The notes: generated from the sequence alone by a model not told the origin. 64,000 bases of DNA from Onychomys torridus (GCF_903995425.1 NC_050460.1:18727105-18791104), one strand, 5' to 3'; shown: positions 25,506-38,763, counted from the stretch's first letter. Program-made: numbers and translations.

Positions 25506-25640
25506 TCTGTAACCTTCAGTCTGTGAAAGGCAAGTATTATTTCCACCGGATAAATAAATCGAAGCTCACAGTGTGTGGTAACCTTTCCCAAAGTCATGCA
25601 GACTAATGAAGGGGTGGGGCCATGGGTGGTGAGATTAAAG
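25506..25640 (-). mobile_element. MIR SINE fossil (antisense)
   Basis: agtattatttccaccggata, aatcgaagctcacag and cccaaagtcatgcagactaa match the antisense MIR core ('attttacagatgaggaaactgaggctcagag...gtcacacagctagtaa'). Confidence 0.6.
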
Positions 25641-27045
25641 ATTTCCAAACCAAATTTCTCTCCATCTTTCACATGCTTTCTATACTACCCATGATGCCAC
25701 AGCCTTGGGACTTCAAGGATGTGACTGCTACGTGGGACAACTCTAAGACTGAGGCTTCCAGCTCTACCATGAGGACCACTGGGGTTATGTCTCAGCAGTC
25801 AGAGAAAGCCTGTTGAACCCTAGCAGTTTCCAGCTGAGAATAGCCCAAGTCAGCCATTCTAGAGACCAGTACAGATCTCTTCAGCTGTTTGTGCTGCCAC
25901 AGATACTGAGTAGAACTCCTTAGTGCCAACTGCCCCAGAGCAGTCTTGGTAAAGACGAGAGAGTGGAGTACAAAACCCAAATGACTAGTGATTTGCTGAA
26001 CGAAGCTAGGTTGTTCCAAAGAAGATTTTACTGGCTCTATTTGAGTTTTGAGCATTCTGGATACTTAAACCAGAAAAAGAAATGCAAGCATGAAATAATA
26101 GAATGAGCTTCCTCTGTCCAGTCTACAATGCCCCCCAGACAATCAGTAGAGTGGGTCTCCTGACGTCACAGGAGATACGAGAACCTACGCCTTGCATTGA
26201 TTTACACATTCCAGTTGGGTGAGAGAGATTCTGTGAGCTTATCAAACTTTTATCATTTGATTTTTATCACTATGAGTTACAGAAGGACAAACAAAATCAA
26301 GAAGCACCCTCTTCAAAAAGTCATGTTCAACTCAACTGTTTTCTAAGTCCATAAAACACTCAAACCTTTCTTAGGGCTCCTAACAACGTTATGTAGTTCA
26401 GAGGAATTTGAGTGATCGATTGCTTCCATCCACTAAGCCTCCACAGTGTTTCTACTTAAAGGGGACCTTTAAGTCAATGTTTTCTTTTGATTTGGTTGTC
26501 AACATCCAGGAGGAGAAAAAGCTCAAATGAAAGATACAATACAACCTGAAAATTAAATGTTATCAGAAAAAAAAATGTATTCCTACACATGTGGTGTTGC
26601 TGATAATCAGGATTTCCAAGTAGTAAAACCAAAGAGGGCAAATCATCTTCCCTGTGAACTTCCAAGGGAATTACCTTTATCCTGACAAATGGTCCAGATG
26701 TTTTTCTTCCAGAGAAATTTCCATATCATGCTAACCCTGATTTACATGCACATAACTCAGCTAGGCAGAGTAAGGTATTCTTCTGACTTACAGAACATGA
26801 CTTTAAAATTACTTGACTTGATTTAAAATGAAGCTAAGCAGTAAAAGTAGAACCATGGGTTTCCCTTTTCTTTTTCTAACCTTGAACCTGAAACTGACAC
26901 TAAATCATATTAAAAACAAGTATTGCTAAGTGACCCAAGAAAGCAGGAAAGAACCAAGACCTGAGTTCACAGAGCTAATCATTAAATACTTGTGAAATGT
27001 TTCAGTATGAAATTCGTAATGCCATAAACATAATTCTTTTAGAAT
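25641..27045. other. Intergenic, nothing recognised
   Basis: No gene or clear repeat seen. Confidence 0.45.
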
Positions 27046-27225
27046 TTTTTAAAAATTTATTTTATGTGTATAAGTGTTTTGTCTTCATGAATGTCTGTGC
27101 ACCATGTGTACTCACAGAGGCCAGAAGAGAGTGTTGGATACTCTGAGACTGGAGTTATAGACAGATGTGAGCTGGCATGTGGGTACTGGAAATCTCTTAA
27201 CCACTGAGCCATCTCTCCAACCCCC
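27046..27225 (-). mobile_element. B3/B2-type SINE (antisense)
   Basis: tttattttatgtgtataagt, cacagaggccagaagagagt and ccactgagccatctctccaa are the antisense hallmarks. Confidence 0.85.
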
Positions 27226-27829
27226 AAATAATCCATTCTTAAAGCTATCTACCTTGAGGGACAGATCTTGTTTCCATAAAGAATGCAAGTAGCTGTCCAC
27301 CACATACACATCTTGCCTCAAGATGCTAATGTCCTATATTTGAAATTCAGTGAATGATAACTCAGTATGTACCGTTGGCTTCATGTCAGGCACTCAAAAT
27401 ATAGAGACACCACAGCATTTTGTGAAGTCTCCTGTCTCTATTGGAAACAGATGATCTGGCATCTGCAAAAGTAAACAGAGGCCTATGGAGGTGGTGCATG
27501 GACGAGTTGGAGACAAGTCAAGAAGAGTCAGCAGAATCTGTTACCACACTGGATGTTGGTGAACAGGGAATTTGGTTTCCAGTTTGGGGATCAAGCAATG
27601 CTGCTGGAGGAGATGAGGAAATGTCAAGTCTGTGGAGACCTGCTGGGAACAGGACTTTTAAAAGGCAAGTATGTCCAGAAGGCAGTGGTGCAAGGCCATT
27701 TTTGGTGGCTATAAGTGAGTTCTTTGGAACCAAAGAGAGCATACAGCTCTTCTTGAAATTCACAGTTGTTTATGCCTGAGATGAAACTGAATTCTATTTA
27801 GACAAGAGATGTACTTATGTGTATAAAGT

Positions 27830-27854
27830 AAAAAAAAAAAAAAAAAAAAAAAAA
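27830..27854. repeat. A25 tract
   Basis: A long pure A run preceded by gtataaagt. It may be the tail of a retroposed sequence, but no source was recognised upstream. Confidence 0.85.
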
Positions 27855-29929
27855 CAATAAACACCACCAACTGATTCCTGGAGGCAAAGGAAACAAAACC
27901 AGAGAGATCTGGGGGGAAAGTAACTCAAGCCCACCGAAACAGCAGCGTGGTTCATGGTTCATGCCAAATTCTGAAGCAACCTTCCTGCAAAGGTCATTGG
28001 GCACAGAATCCATGTGATGCTGTACCCTTCCTGGATTTAAACTAATGAAAAGTAAATAAATAAAAGTGAGGGAGGAGAAATGTCCAGGTTAGAGCAGTAC
28101 CACAGGGTCCATCACCCTACAGAGGAGTACACAGAGAGCTAACTGCAGTGTGTATGCTGTCAAAGATGACTGTATTCCGAGGCCAGTTTCAGAGGCCCCT
28201 TGGCTTGTTTCCCAAATGGATATCTGAAATTCTACTAACTGTAAGTGCTAGCGGGGCACAAATGACTCCAGTGGTGAAGCCTCTTTCATTCAGTTCAGTC
28301 CTCTGGCTTCAAATTACCTCCACAGCATAGGCCAGCTCATTTCCTGACTGATCCTCTTCCATCTATTCTGATTATTAAAAGTGTAGGCCGAGTTAAAGAA
28401 GCCATACAGCACACCCACTGAGCAGACCCCAAATCCTCCTCCCTGCTTGGCTTCTGTGTTTGGTTCTTGCATTTGTACCTGTGGGTGTGGTGGGAGTCAT
28501 TGACCACCTCAGCGTCATTATCTGTAAAATTATAAAACATTCTGCCAACGATGGAAATCTGTGATTTTCCCCCTCATATTTCTGTACACTGAAACAATAA
28601 AATCAGAGCAAATGATTGAAATGAATCTAGATTTTTGTATTCTAGAGGAAATAAAAACGTTAAATTTCTATCCAAGTCAATGTGAATTTATTTCAGATTG
28701 TGTTGATAATATCTGTATGACATTCTTAGGGGAGAAAGGCTACATAAGGCCCCTTTCAATGCACAGTGTGTCAATGCCTAGAGTTTAGAATTTCAAAGTG
28801 TGACTATCAGCCAAGATTATTCAAGCTCCTAATTTTATGAAAATAATGGCAGTTAAGCCATCATGCTCAGAGAATTAATTACATGCATATTTTTAAACTT
28901 AACTTTTAAGTGGCCTCCTATTAAGACATGAAGTGAATATCCATTTGGAGGGTTACAAATTAAAATGTCCTGATTTCAATAGGAATCAAATAATGTCCCA
29001 AGAGAAGCCAAGACCATCCTCTGGTTATAAGCCATTCCCGACAATTAATTATTGATGAAACAATAAGATGTTTCATGTATTTACAATGGAAAAGATTTCT
29101 GCCTGTTTATATCAACACATCTGATATAAACCACCTATTTTATATACCCCATGGAGGCTTTTCTAAGAAGTACATTAGAATTAAAAGTAAACTTTACAGT
29201 ATTTATTTTGGTTTATACACCTTTGGCCCTTCCTTCTCCCTGTTCCAGGACTTTCCTTAGGCGTCTCTCTCCTAGCAGCTATACTACCCATGTCTAGGTT
29301 CTCAGGTCCCCCAAGTGTGACCTCACTTGACTCATCCTTCCGCTTACAGACCTCTTCCTTCTCCAAAGTTGAGGGTGGGTTAAATCAATCAGCTCAAACC
29401 CAACAAAAAATACCTAATACACCATTTAAGCATTTGCATGTTTCTTAGAAGTGTTGAATGCATACATAACATTATCCATGTAGAACATGCTCACTATTAC
29501 AGCAAAATTAATAAACCTTGTATTCCTGAGCCATCAAATCAAAGCCTTGTGGCTCTCTAATCTTTCTTTTTGGTGTCCTATTTTAAAATGTCGTTCCAAT
29601 TAATCCTACATATTCATGAGGATAATCTAAGGGGCAAGATAATCCTTATGTTTCCTTTGTAATAGTCTGATGATTCAGTCACCATTCAAAACCTAAAACC
29701 ATTAACAGCACCCCCTCACACCCAACCCCACAACACAAAAATGTTCTCAGCACTTTTTCCAGGTAGGAATTTTCTTTTATTTCTAAAATATACATATGCT
29801 GGTGTCGTGTGCACTGGAAAAATGAAGAATATGTCGTGACTATTTTTTTACAAGGCCTTTCTTTTATTGAATATTACACTCTGAGAGAGAAGTGGGCTTC
29901 ATCCTACATCCCTGCCAAGCCTGAGAACC
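27855..29929. other. Intergenic, nothing recognised
   Basis: Mostly AT-rich, low in young repeats, with no supported gene. The stretch at about 28540-29260 is a reasonable place to look for conserved non-coding sequence. Confidence 0.4.
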
Positions 29930-29950
29930 TTTTTTTTTTTTTTTTTTTTT
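29930..29950. repeat. T21 tract
   Basis: Could mark the tail of a minus-strand retroposed copy in the following sequence (about 29951-30130), which I do not recognise. Confidence 0.8.
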
Positions 29951-30178
29951 ACCAGATTTTACACTGCCTTCAATGTGCATCCTCTCTGTTGGTTCACATC
30001 GTGCTCAGCCACCCCTGTGACTGTTACACTGTCCTGTCCTCCTCTCCCTTGTGTACAAGGGGACCTCGTCTCCTAGCACAAGTTGCTCTTAGTTCTTCAA
30101 TCCCATCCTTTTCTGCACAAACAGGTTAGTGCAGCCCAGTTCAAATAGTCTGATCCACATCACCCTATGACTCCACAG

Positions 30179-30408
30179 CAGTGGTTCTCAACCTATGGGT
30201 TGTGACCCCCTGGGGGTCAAATGACCCTTTCACAGGGGTCACATATCAGGTATCCTGCATATCAGATATTTACATTACTATTCATACAAGAGCAAAATTA
30301 CAGTCATGAAGTAACAATAAAATAATTTTATGTGGGGGAGGGGATGGTCACCACAACATGAGGAACTGTATTAAAGCGTCGCAGCGTTAGGAAGGTTGAG
30401 ACCCACTA
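30179..30408 (+). mobile_element. hAT-type MITE (URR1-like), copy 2 of 5
   Basis: cagtggttctcaacctatgg to aaggttgagacccacta, with gaccctttcacaggggtcac, acagtcatgaagtaacaata and catgaggaactgtattaaag inside. Confidence 0.9.
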
Positions 30409-31269
30409 GAGTCTCCTCCTCATGTGTATCTCATGACTGCATTTTTCTTACACAAAAACTTGATTTCTTATAAACTTTATTCTGCTTAAATGAAAAAGTG
30501 TTATCTCCATTAGCTATTCATATTCATTAACCTGTACAGATACATCTTGAATTTGCATTGAGAGAAATGAAAAAGAAAGCAAGCTACATATCCAGGTATG
30601 TGTGTATATGCTCTGCCACATGAAATCTCACAATAAAAATTTCACATCAATAAGATTTTACCCTGCATAGTAAAATATTTATTTTAGAAGATAAAGCAGA
30701 TAATCTTAGATGTTAAGCATTAAAAAAATTAACACTTAGTCACTGGAAAACAGCACATCTTTTTTTCTAGCTCTTTAGAAATATTTTAATCATGCAAAAT
30801 CAACACAGTGTACTACAGCACAATACTAAAGTGCTCCCTCAGGTTAACTGGCTTTTATTAAGTTACAGGGCGTAATAGTTATTAAACACAGTAGTTACTA
30901 AAAATAACAATCTAAAATAAGTCTAAATATATTATTCAGAAACAATATACAGCAGTTAGCAACAGAAACTACTGCTCTTTAGACTCGTGTGGCATAACTC
31001 TGCTACGCAGTCACAGAATTATAAAAGAAGAATCTCGAAGTGCCATACATTTCCAGAAACTGGTTACAACTTTTACCATACACACATGGTATTTGCAGTA
31101 ACAAACATGCAAAGCACGTTCAACACTAAAGCTGAATACAGAGTGCAGAGAAGGCCCAGTGACTCCCAGGGGATTGGACAAGGAAAACCCACATCTTTAG
31201 AAGAAGTACACCCATTTCCCTAAGATATCTGAAATACTAGAGACCTGACAATGACCTTCCCCCTGCCCT
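30409..31269. other. Intergenic, nothing recognised
   Basis: AT-rich, no supported gene or repeat. Confidence 0.5.
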
Positions 31270-31424
31270 TTTTTTTTTTTTTCCCGAGACAGGTTTTCTC
31301 AGTGTAGCTTTGCGCCTTTCCTGGAACTCGCTTAGGAGACCAGGCTAGCCTCGAACTCACAGAGATCCACCTGGCTCTGCCTCCCAAGTGCTGGGATTAA
31401 AGGCGTGCGCCACCACCGCCCTGC
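31270..31424 (-). mobile_element. B1 SINE (antisense)
   Basis: A T-rich start, then gagacaggttttctcagtgt, ctcgaactcacagagatcca and ggcgtgcgccaccaccgccc. Confidence 0.96.
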
Positions 31425-31574
31425 TTAACAATGATCCTTTTTATCTCCTTAGGTAACATAAAGGATGGACCAGTATGTCAATCAGGAAACAAGAGGAAGC
31501 CTTTTAAAAAAAAATTATCATTAAAAACGTATCCAGGGACGTAACATTCTGCTCTCACAGTTTCTCATTTACTC

Positions 31575-31722
31575 TGGGTGTGAGCACACACGCACCTGTG
31601 AGCATGCAAGTGTGAGAACATCACGATGCACTTGTGGAGGCCGTCACATGGCTGACAGGGATAGAACTTGGGTTGTCAGTCTCAGCAGCAAGCACCTTTA
31701 CCCCCTGAGCTCTCTCTCTGGC
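31575..31722 (-). mobile_element. B3-like SINE (antisense, diverged)
   Basis: gatgcacttgtggaggccgt, gatagaacttgggttgtcag and gcaagcacctttaccccctg follow the antisense B3/B4-type pattern. Confidence 0.65.
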
Positions 31723-32242
31723 CCTCCCTTGGTTCTTAGTTGAAATGCCATGCATTTACTATGCAGACAACGAGACAATGTGGGAGACAGGAACTCCATC
31801 TGCCACCTATCATCAAGTCATCTGAACGACCCTGCTTGTCTGCACATAAAAAGAATTTAATTTGGAACTGATCATTTGACTCATCCCATTAGCCTAATTG
31901 AAGGTGTCAGTGTGGAACTCACAGTTCACGGAGAGTATTAATGGGTCTACCTCTCCACCAATCGCTGATCACCTCGCCACAGAGCACCCAGCCCATCCTT
32001 ACAGGATACCCCACAGCATCTCCAACCCATTCCTCACCTGCTTCAAATAATTCTCGAATGGGCAGTAACTTAGATTCAGGAATGTCTTGGAGGTTTCTAA
32101 TATTTATTCTCATTTGCTGTCCTTTTCTTCACATAAAACTGTATTAGTTAGTATGAAAATATGCTCATTTGGCCCAGTTGTTGAGCATTCCTTAGGCTAA
32201 AAGTATCTTCTATAACTGGGTTCTCTAGTTAATATAAGCTCC
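31723..32242. other. Intergenic, nothing recognised
   Basis: No gene or repeat could be supported. Confidence 0.5.
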
Positions 32243-32386
32243 ATAGTTTCTTTTTGAATTTTTAAGAAAATAATTACACCATTTCCATTTTTCCTTTCCT
32301 CCCTCCAAACCCTCCCATGTACCCACCCCCTTCTTCTCCCTCCTTCACATTCATGGCCTCTTTTCCTGTTGTTATACATATGTGGT

Positions 32387-32434
<48 letters not shown>

Positions 32435-32590
32435 CCCTAAAGACTATAAATACAATCTTCTCAGTCCATATGCTACTTGTATGCATATGTTCTCAGTGAT
32501 GACCATATTGGATTATCAATTAGTATGCTCTTTTCTGGGGAAAACTATTTCTCTCTCACACAGCATTCCTTAGTTGCTTGTAGTTCACAA
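32243..32590 (-). mobile_element. L1 LINE 3' end (antisense, single orientation)
   Basis: ctccctccaaaccctcccat, cacattcatggcctcttttc, then a CA tract, ctcagtccatatgctacttg and cagcattccttagttgcttg. This copy gives the uninterrupted order used to recognise the inverted copies at 16.7 and 54.3 kb. Confidence 0.75.
32389..32432. repeat. (CA)n microsatellite inside L1
   Basis: About 22 CA units in the variable segment of the L1 3' UTR. Confidence 0.97.
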
Positions 32591-32727
32591 ACTTAAGTTT
32601 CATTAAGATGCTATGATTTAAAACATATTTTAGAATAACAAGTAGTGTAGATCAAGCTTCCTCTCACAACCGCTTTACAAGAAGGGTTTTGTTGTTGATG
32701 ATGATGTTATTGTTTTAAAAATGTAAG

Positions 32728-33193
32728 TATGATGGCTATTCTTGGTTGTCAACTACATCTGAAATTAAGTAAAACCCAAGCATCTGGGCACACCCGTGGG
32801 AATTTTTCTCTTAAACAAACTTGTGAGGTGGGAAGACCCACCTGTAACCAGGATCTTTTGGGGTGGAAAGAGTCACCTTTAATCTGGGGCACACCTTCTG
32901 CTGGCAGCCTAGATAAAGGACATGGGTGGAGGAAGCTCGCTCTCAGTCTGCTTGCTCTTGATGGCAAGTCCCTTCCTTCACTGGCATTACAGACTCCAGC
33001 GTATACTGAAGAGGAGCTGAGTGATCCAGCCTCAAGGACTGGATGACTACAGGATTCTTGGACCTACAGGATTCTTAGACAAACATTGTCTACCAACAGA
33101 ATACATGTATTCTAAAAGTTCTGGTATAAGAATATATAGATATATATTCTTTAAGCTCTAGCCCTCTAGCTAATTAGCCCTGGCTAATACAAT
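32728..33193 (+). mobile_element. Rodent dispersed repeat 'Y'
   Basis: cttggttgtcaactacatct, gggcacacccgtgggaattt, ggtgggaagacccacctgta, ctttaatctggggcacacct and a closing ctagccctctagctaattag make up a rodent repeat I have met often but cannot name with confidence. An internal near-direct repeat, tacaggattcttgga/tacaggattcttaga, is at about 33050-33080. Confidence 0.6.
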
Positions 33194-34554
33194 AATCCTA
33201 TGGGAGAACAGCTCAAAAGAAATTTGATTAAAGAACCAAGGTGAAGGGTGATATTTAGTGCCTCCCAGGAGAGATATAATGATAGAACTAGTTTACATAG
33301 CAGATGCCCATTTACTCATAAATTTCTAAACTGCTATAAAATGGTAGCAAATAAATTATAGCAAATATTCTGTGAAAAACAACACTGGTTGAAATTAGGC
33401 ATGGGGTCCAAGAAGGCCTATCATCCCTAGTCAGCAGAGGTCACAGGTTGGACAGCTTCATGATCTAACTACACCTGTGAAGACACCCCCCTCACCCCCC
33501 CCCCCCCCTCCGCCAACCCCATACCCATGAAAGGGGCTTGCTCTGCCTTCCAAGATGCCCACATTAATCTTAACCACCTCTCCTTCTCTGAACTCCATTT
33601 CCAGCGAGCCAGGGTTAGGGCCACAATACAAATTCATCACAAGATTTTTCCACGTGAAAACTTTAATTCAAGAAGAAAAAAAAGGAAGCTATTTTCCACA
33701 AATAACCAAAACAATAAATTTCACAACAGAATCGGCAAAAGCATATGACACTGAATACTTTCTCTAATCTGGGGGAAATGAGGAACAAGCCTTTTATGTC
33801 TACTAAGGATGTAACATGAAGGTTTTTCAAACTAATTTCGGACTCCTCAAAATGACTACTAGAATGGAGACTTTAATTTCTCTAATAACATTCCATTTTA
33901 TGTAGCCATCTGAATGCAAGCACAGAAAGTAAAACAGATCACTATGACCCGTAGCAACCCAAGGATGCCTCACATAGCCAGCATGTAAAAGAACCGAGAA
34001 ACATGAAAGTAACATAATAACGGGAATCATTGCTTCTCTGAACCCTTTGGGCAAAGGTGACATGTTGCTGAATACTGTGGTGAATATACTTTCAGAATTG
34101 GTGCTCTTGCCATTAAGTGGTAATTTCTCCAAAATGATAAAGCACCAACTTAAATTTTATTAACACGACTTACACTCGTGACAAGAGTTTATAATGAGAT
34201 AACAATGTAAACTTCTGAAGGAAAACCATTTTCGTTCATTAAGGCACATCTGAAACCTCTAGGCATTCATATTATTAATTTCAATAATGAGATTTCTAAA
34301 AGCAGCCTGTCCCTGAAACACAATCTGCTGGGTGGGCTGACTCACTAGAACAATGCAGGAGGCAGGGTAGTACTCACTGTCACCCTAGAAATTTCCCACA
34401 CAAATCTGTTCCTGCAATAAACATTACGGGCTCAAAGAGTAAGATGAGCATTGCTAGGTTCCTGGTCCAACACTCACTCCAGCCATCTTTCTCCAAAACT
34501 ACTCTTGCCTTGAATTAATCTAGCACATCAAATTTCATCCCATCCTAGTGGGTG
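33194..34554. other. Downstream flank, nothing recognised beyond a poly(C) run
   Basis: A C-rich run (C14) sits at about 33486-33512. No gene or named repeat was seen. Confidence 0.45.
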
Positions 34555-34598
34555 TGTGCACACACACGCACGCGCACACACGCACATGCACACACGGA
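34555..34598. repeat. Alternating purine-pyrimidine CA/CG tract
   Basis: gtgtgcacacacacgcacgc and the following bases alternate strictly for about 35 bp with several CG steps. Such tracts can adopt Z-DNA (known property). Confidence 0.85.
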
Positions 34599-36190
34599 CA
34601 CTGAAAGGCAAAGGAAATTATTCTAAGTGGGGGGGGGGGAAACAACTATTCACCAATACTCCTGTAACAGGGGATCTTATTCCAAATAGTCATTAAAGAG
34701 CTGTGGATGTAATTATAAGATTTGAAAATGTTCTTCTTGTCTTTACAAAACACGAATCTGAGAGGCGCCTAGGGATAGTTTTAAAGTTGCTTGACTCAAT
34801 CACTTTATCAGAAATGGGAAATGTTGACTTTAAAACAATTAACCAAATATTCTCTGTTCATTTAACTCTTTTTTTTTAACCATCTGGCATGTAAGTTTTT
34901 TTATTTTATTTATTTATTTATTTTAACCAAAATGCTTTTTAAGGACTACCTTACTGTACACTGTATTTCTTTTCCTCCTTACCCCATCCTACCTTCATCC
35001 CTAGAAAATTGTGATAATCAGGAGAGCATGACACAAAGCATCATGGCTATGACAAGTTTTATTACATCTTCATGTATTTATATATGGAACAAAAAAAAAA
35101 AAGAAAGAAAAAAACCTTAGAACTTTCTTAGTAACTCCTGAGTTATATACTTTCTCTCCTTAAAAACAAAAAGTATAGTTTCAAAACTTACAACAAAATA
35201 AAACTATATCATGTAATTTTAGAATTGACAACTAGACCTAATTTAGAGGAAGCACATAGTTTTTACATCCACCATAATTATTTAGAATTTTCTGTAAGAT
35301 CGAGTTCAAAAATGCAGAATGATACAATAATCTGAATGTCAGAAACATCTCCACCATACAGAAATATATAATTATTTATCACTTTACAGTATTTCAAAAT
35401 ATCTTCACATATTTTTTTCCTCTGAAATACAAAAGCACAAAAATATTAGAAATGCACTAGACTAACCAAGCAATATGACATCTATTTGCTGTGAGATGTA
35501 GTTTTATCAATAGCCAACACTTAGCATCCTTACAGCCCACGGCATAACAAAAACCATATGAGAACACCTGCAGATGCTTAGCCATGCATCTAGCTACTTG
35601 GCCATGCTATACAGCATTTTTCTGGAATAGCTTTTTAGTAAATTTTTGTAAGCATATGGTAATTTGCAAAACACAAAACACAGAAATCAAATTCAGAGGG
35701 GTTTTTGATATCTAACACACTCAGAAATACACCATCTACAGATCTTATGTTAAAAAACTATTAAATGTACAAAGTACTCTTACTAGAAAAAAATTGAGAT
35801 GTTCAATTTTTATTAGCAAAAGGAATGACTTCCTTTAACTTGTTCTGCACTGAGTTATTCTCACTGCTATTTACTATTTATTATTTAAATGTAGGAAACA
35901 TTGCCGCTTTATGAATATGAAGCTTAAATAACCATTGTAGAGAAAAGGCCACTATTGCAGATGGAAGCCCAGGAGCTCTCCTCTTGGGACTCAATATTCT
36001 GAAATTAAACAGCACAAGCTAAAAAAATAATTAATAAGGAATAATAGTCTAAAATCTAAATTGTTAAGTGTTTTCATTTCTAAGGGGTCTGGTATACCAT
36101 AATTTCTAAGTGATTCAGATTAGTTTCTGGTATCTTATTTAAAAAAAAATATTTTTAGTATCTGACCTATGTTTATTTTTAAAAAAAAAA
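34599..36190. other. AT-rich sequence downstream of OGFRL1, possibly distal 3' UTR
   Basis: Repeat-poor and AT-rich. A TTTA-type run at 34895-34925 contains several minus-strand AATAAA motifs. No coding sequence is supported. It may be distal 3' UTR or plain intergenic DNA. Confidence 0.35.
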
Positions 36191-36200
36191 ACTTATTTAT

Positions 36201-36246
<46 letters not shown>

Positions 36247-36404
36247 ATGCACCATATGCATGCAGTTCCCCTGGAAGCCAAAACAAGGAGTCAGATCCCT
36301 TGGTACTAGAGACGGTGGTGAACCACCCAGTACAGGTGCTGGGAACTGAACCCTGGTCTTCTGGAAGAGCAGCAATGTTCTGAACCACTGAGACATCTCC
36401 CCAG
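36191..36404 (-). mobile_element. B3 SINE (antisense) carrying a (GT)n expansion
   Basis: gtgcatgcaccatatgcatg, ggtgctgggaactgaaccct, cttctggaagagcagcaatg and ccactgagacatctcccca mark B3. The GT run at 36203-36245 lies in its 3' part. Confidence 0.85.
36203..36245. repeat. (GT)n microsatellite
   Basis: About 21 GT units within the B3 element. Confidence 0.97.
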
Positions 36405-36641
36405 GACCCCTGATCCCAAGTTTCTTATATTATATCCCAAGTGGTCTGAACGCTTCTTTGTGTGTGCAAAATTAAGGTATTTTGAATGAAATTGACCATA
36501 TCCCTACAATTCGGCCTAACTTATAGTCCTCTTTCATGCCTGAACCCTGTGCAGATCGGAACAAACTAAAGCTGTCAAATTGTGGTAACTAAATGATGAA
36601 GCATTTCCTTTCTTACTGGGATATGACACACAACACCAGTG

Positions 36642-36688
<47 letters not shown>
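36642..36688. repeat. (CA)n microsatellite
   Basis: About 23 CA units. It lies about 400 bp from the GT run at 36203 and in the opposite phase on this strand. Confidence 0.97.
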
Positions 36689-36691
<3 letters not shown>

Positions 36692-37439
36692 GGGGATAAG
36701 CAACTGGGCTTTGGTGTGTAAATTAAAAAACAATAAAACCTTATTTCTAAAAGCATAAGATTGATAGGCGTATTCTGTAGGAATCACCACGGAACACGTG
36801 GGTGGAAAAAGCCAACAAGATGATTATGTGCTAGGTGTGCTAGAAAGAGGAAACAGCAAAAGTTCCCTGGGGCAGGAGGGTGGTGGTGAAAGCATACAGG
36901 ACATTACTTAAAAGCCTAAGAGAGATTTTAAAAAGTCAATTCCTTGCTAAATAAAAACAAGTAAAATTATTCTCTGTTCATTGCTTTGTCTGTGTTTGTA
37001 TGAATGTTTTGACGTCTCCATCACAGTGTTTCTGATTGTCTTCAGATCTGTAATCATTAGCAACAACTGTGCACAATAAAACTTTTAGGCAATGTGATGC
37101 AATGTATCTAGTACTTACTAAAAGTGAATGTATGTAACTGCAAACTGTTCTCGGGTCCAAAATCACAAACTAAATATGCACATACACACATACATATAGA
37201 CTCTGTGGACATCAGGAATCCCATAATGCTCATGGCATCAATACACTAATGGCTCAAAAGACAAAATTGTTTGTTGACAGTGTGAGGAAACAGCTTTACA
37301 AAAAAATGAGTAATTTTTGTGATTTAAAAAAATAACCACTCCTCAGTGATTTGCACCCACCATCAACCACCAAAAAAAAAAGTCTATTTTTGTTCTATGT
37401 TTTTTCACACACATATACAAATCTTTTCTAAGCAATTAA
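36689..37439. other. Downstream of OGFRL1, nothing recognised
   Basis: AT-rich with no supported gene. It could still be 3' UTR if the distal poly(A) signals are used. Confidence 0.4.
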
Positions 37440-38096
37440 TACTGAAAATATTTTTTATTATTCTAAACATTAAAGAAAAAAATCTTGAAATCAGAAATCC
37501 AGGAAGAAGATGTCCCTGTCTTCCACCTGGATGTCGGCATAGGAGAGGGTCCTAATGTGTCCTAGAAAACTCACAGAAGCCGACAATGATGGCGGTTCGA
37601 GCCAGAAGAGGGGGCAAAACAGGATGACGGACAAGTGGGAACAGCAGCCACTGCAGAAACCCGAGCTAAGAACACCGAGGTGCTGCAACATTTGAGGAGA
37701 CCCAACTTCATCCTTCCAACTTCAGAATGAATCTAAAGCCAGGGGCAATGCGTCATGACAGGGTCTTGATTTCCACATGAATCTCTCCAGAGAACAGGTT
37801 GAGTACCAAATGCTACTCGATTCGTTCTAGATAACTTGAAAATATTTGTAAAGTGACGACTGTGTACAGAATTTGGAAATGCATCCTAAATATATTCTTT
37901 TATTGGATTTGGTCTTAAAAACTTCTTATTAAATATCCAATTTTACTGTCATCCAAAATACAAACAAGAACGAAGGGCTGACGGCAAGTCACAGGTGGCT
38001 AACATTTCAAATGTGACCTCATCTCTGTTCTTCAGGATAAATTAGACAGTAGTTTTCACTTCCTTAACCAGAACTTATGTGTGGGTTTGTGACAAT
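37440..38096 (-). other. OGFRL1: OGFRL1 proximal 3' UTR with candidate poly(A) signals
   Basis: No coding potential is seen downstream of the stop. On the minus strand AATAAA occurs at 37899-37904, about 195 nt after the stop, and again at 37454-37459. Overlapping AATAAA motifs also lie at about 34897-34925, inside a TTTA-type run. The real 3' end may be any of these, so the lower boundary here is a guess. The sequence does not by itself tell which signal is used. Confidence 0.5.
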
Positions 38097-38763
38097 TCAC
38101 TGGGATACTACCTCATCGTGGCAACTGGTGTTTTCAGGATTTTCCAAGTCTTTGCTCTGGTTTTCCCCGTCTCTGGTGTTTTCAGAGGATGTTGGACATT
38201 CCCCGTTCCCTGTGGTATCAGGAACTATTTTCTCGGGTGGAGAATCTGATTCTTCAGCAGCACCATCTTTCTCTGTGTTTCTTGGCTTGGCATCTTCACT
38301 GTGGGACTCTGGGCTTGGCTTGCTGGTCTCCTCCCCAGCCTCTCTAGAGGGCCCCTTTTTTTCCTCCACAGTTTTGCTATTTGGGTGAATAGCTACTGAG
38401 GAATTTTTGGAGTCCTTGGATTTCTTGTGCACAGAAGTTTGACTGTTCGAACCTGAAGTGGGTAGAGTAGACATTTTCTGGGCTTTGCTTCGCTCTGGCT
38501 GTTCTTTTCTAGGCGGCCCCCAAATGAAATTCTCTGATGGAGTGTAATGTTTTTGGGCAAAGCGCAGGAGCTTTCTCCTCTCTCTTCTGTCTCTAATTGT
38601 ATAAACAAAATACTCCAGAGCACTCTGCCTAATGTTGGGAATAGTGTTCTCCACCAGAGCCTCATGGAGAATAAATTTTACGAGAGGAGATTTAAAACTC
38701 TCGTACCCAAGCTCACCAAGGCTTTTCAGAATCCGTGTAATTCTTAAATAGTTGTGCTGGGAC
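38097..38763 (-). CDS. OGFRL1: OGFRL1 coding exon 7 (residues 239-460 and stop)
   Basis: 667 coding nt after the acceptor ctctctttcag. It reads SQHNYLRITRILKSLGELGY and onward through the end of the conserved region (FAQKHYTPSENFIWGPPRKE near residue 325). A polar tail follows, with Lys/Ser clusters, NSKTVEEKKGPSREAGEETS and acidic stretches, ending at TGA (38097-38099). The tail is where this copy departs most from the human protein I remember. Confidence 0.97.

Noticed and set aside
27441..27779. 112-codon open frame followed by an A25 tract at 27830
   Set aside because: I looked for a retrocopy, but found no AATAAA at the right distance and no recognisable protein.
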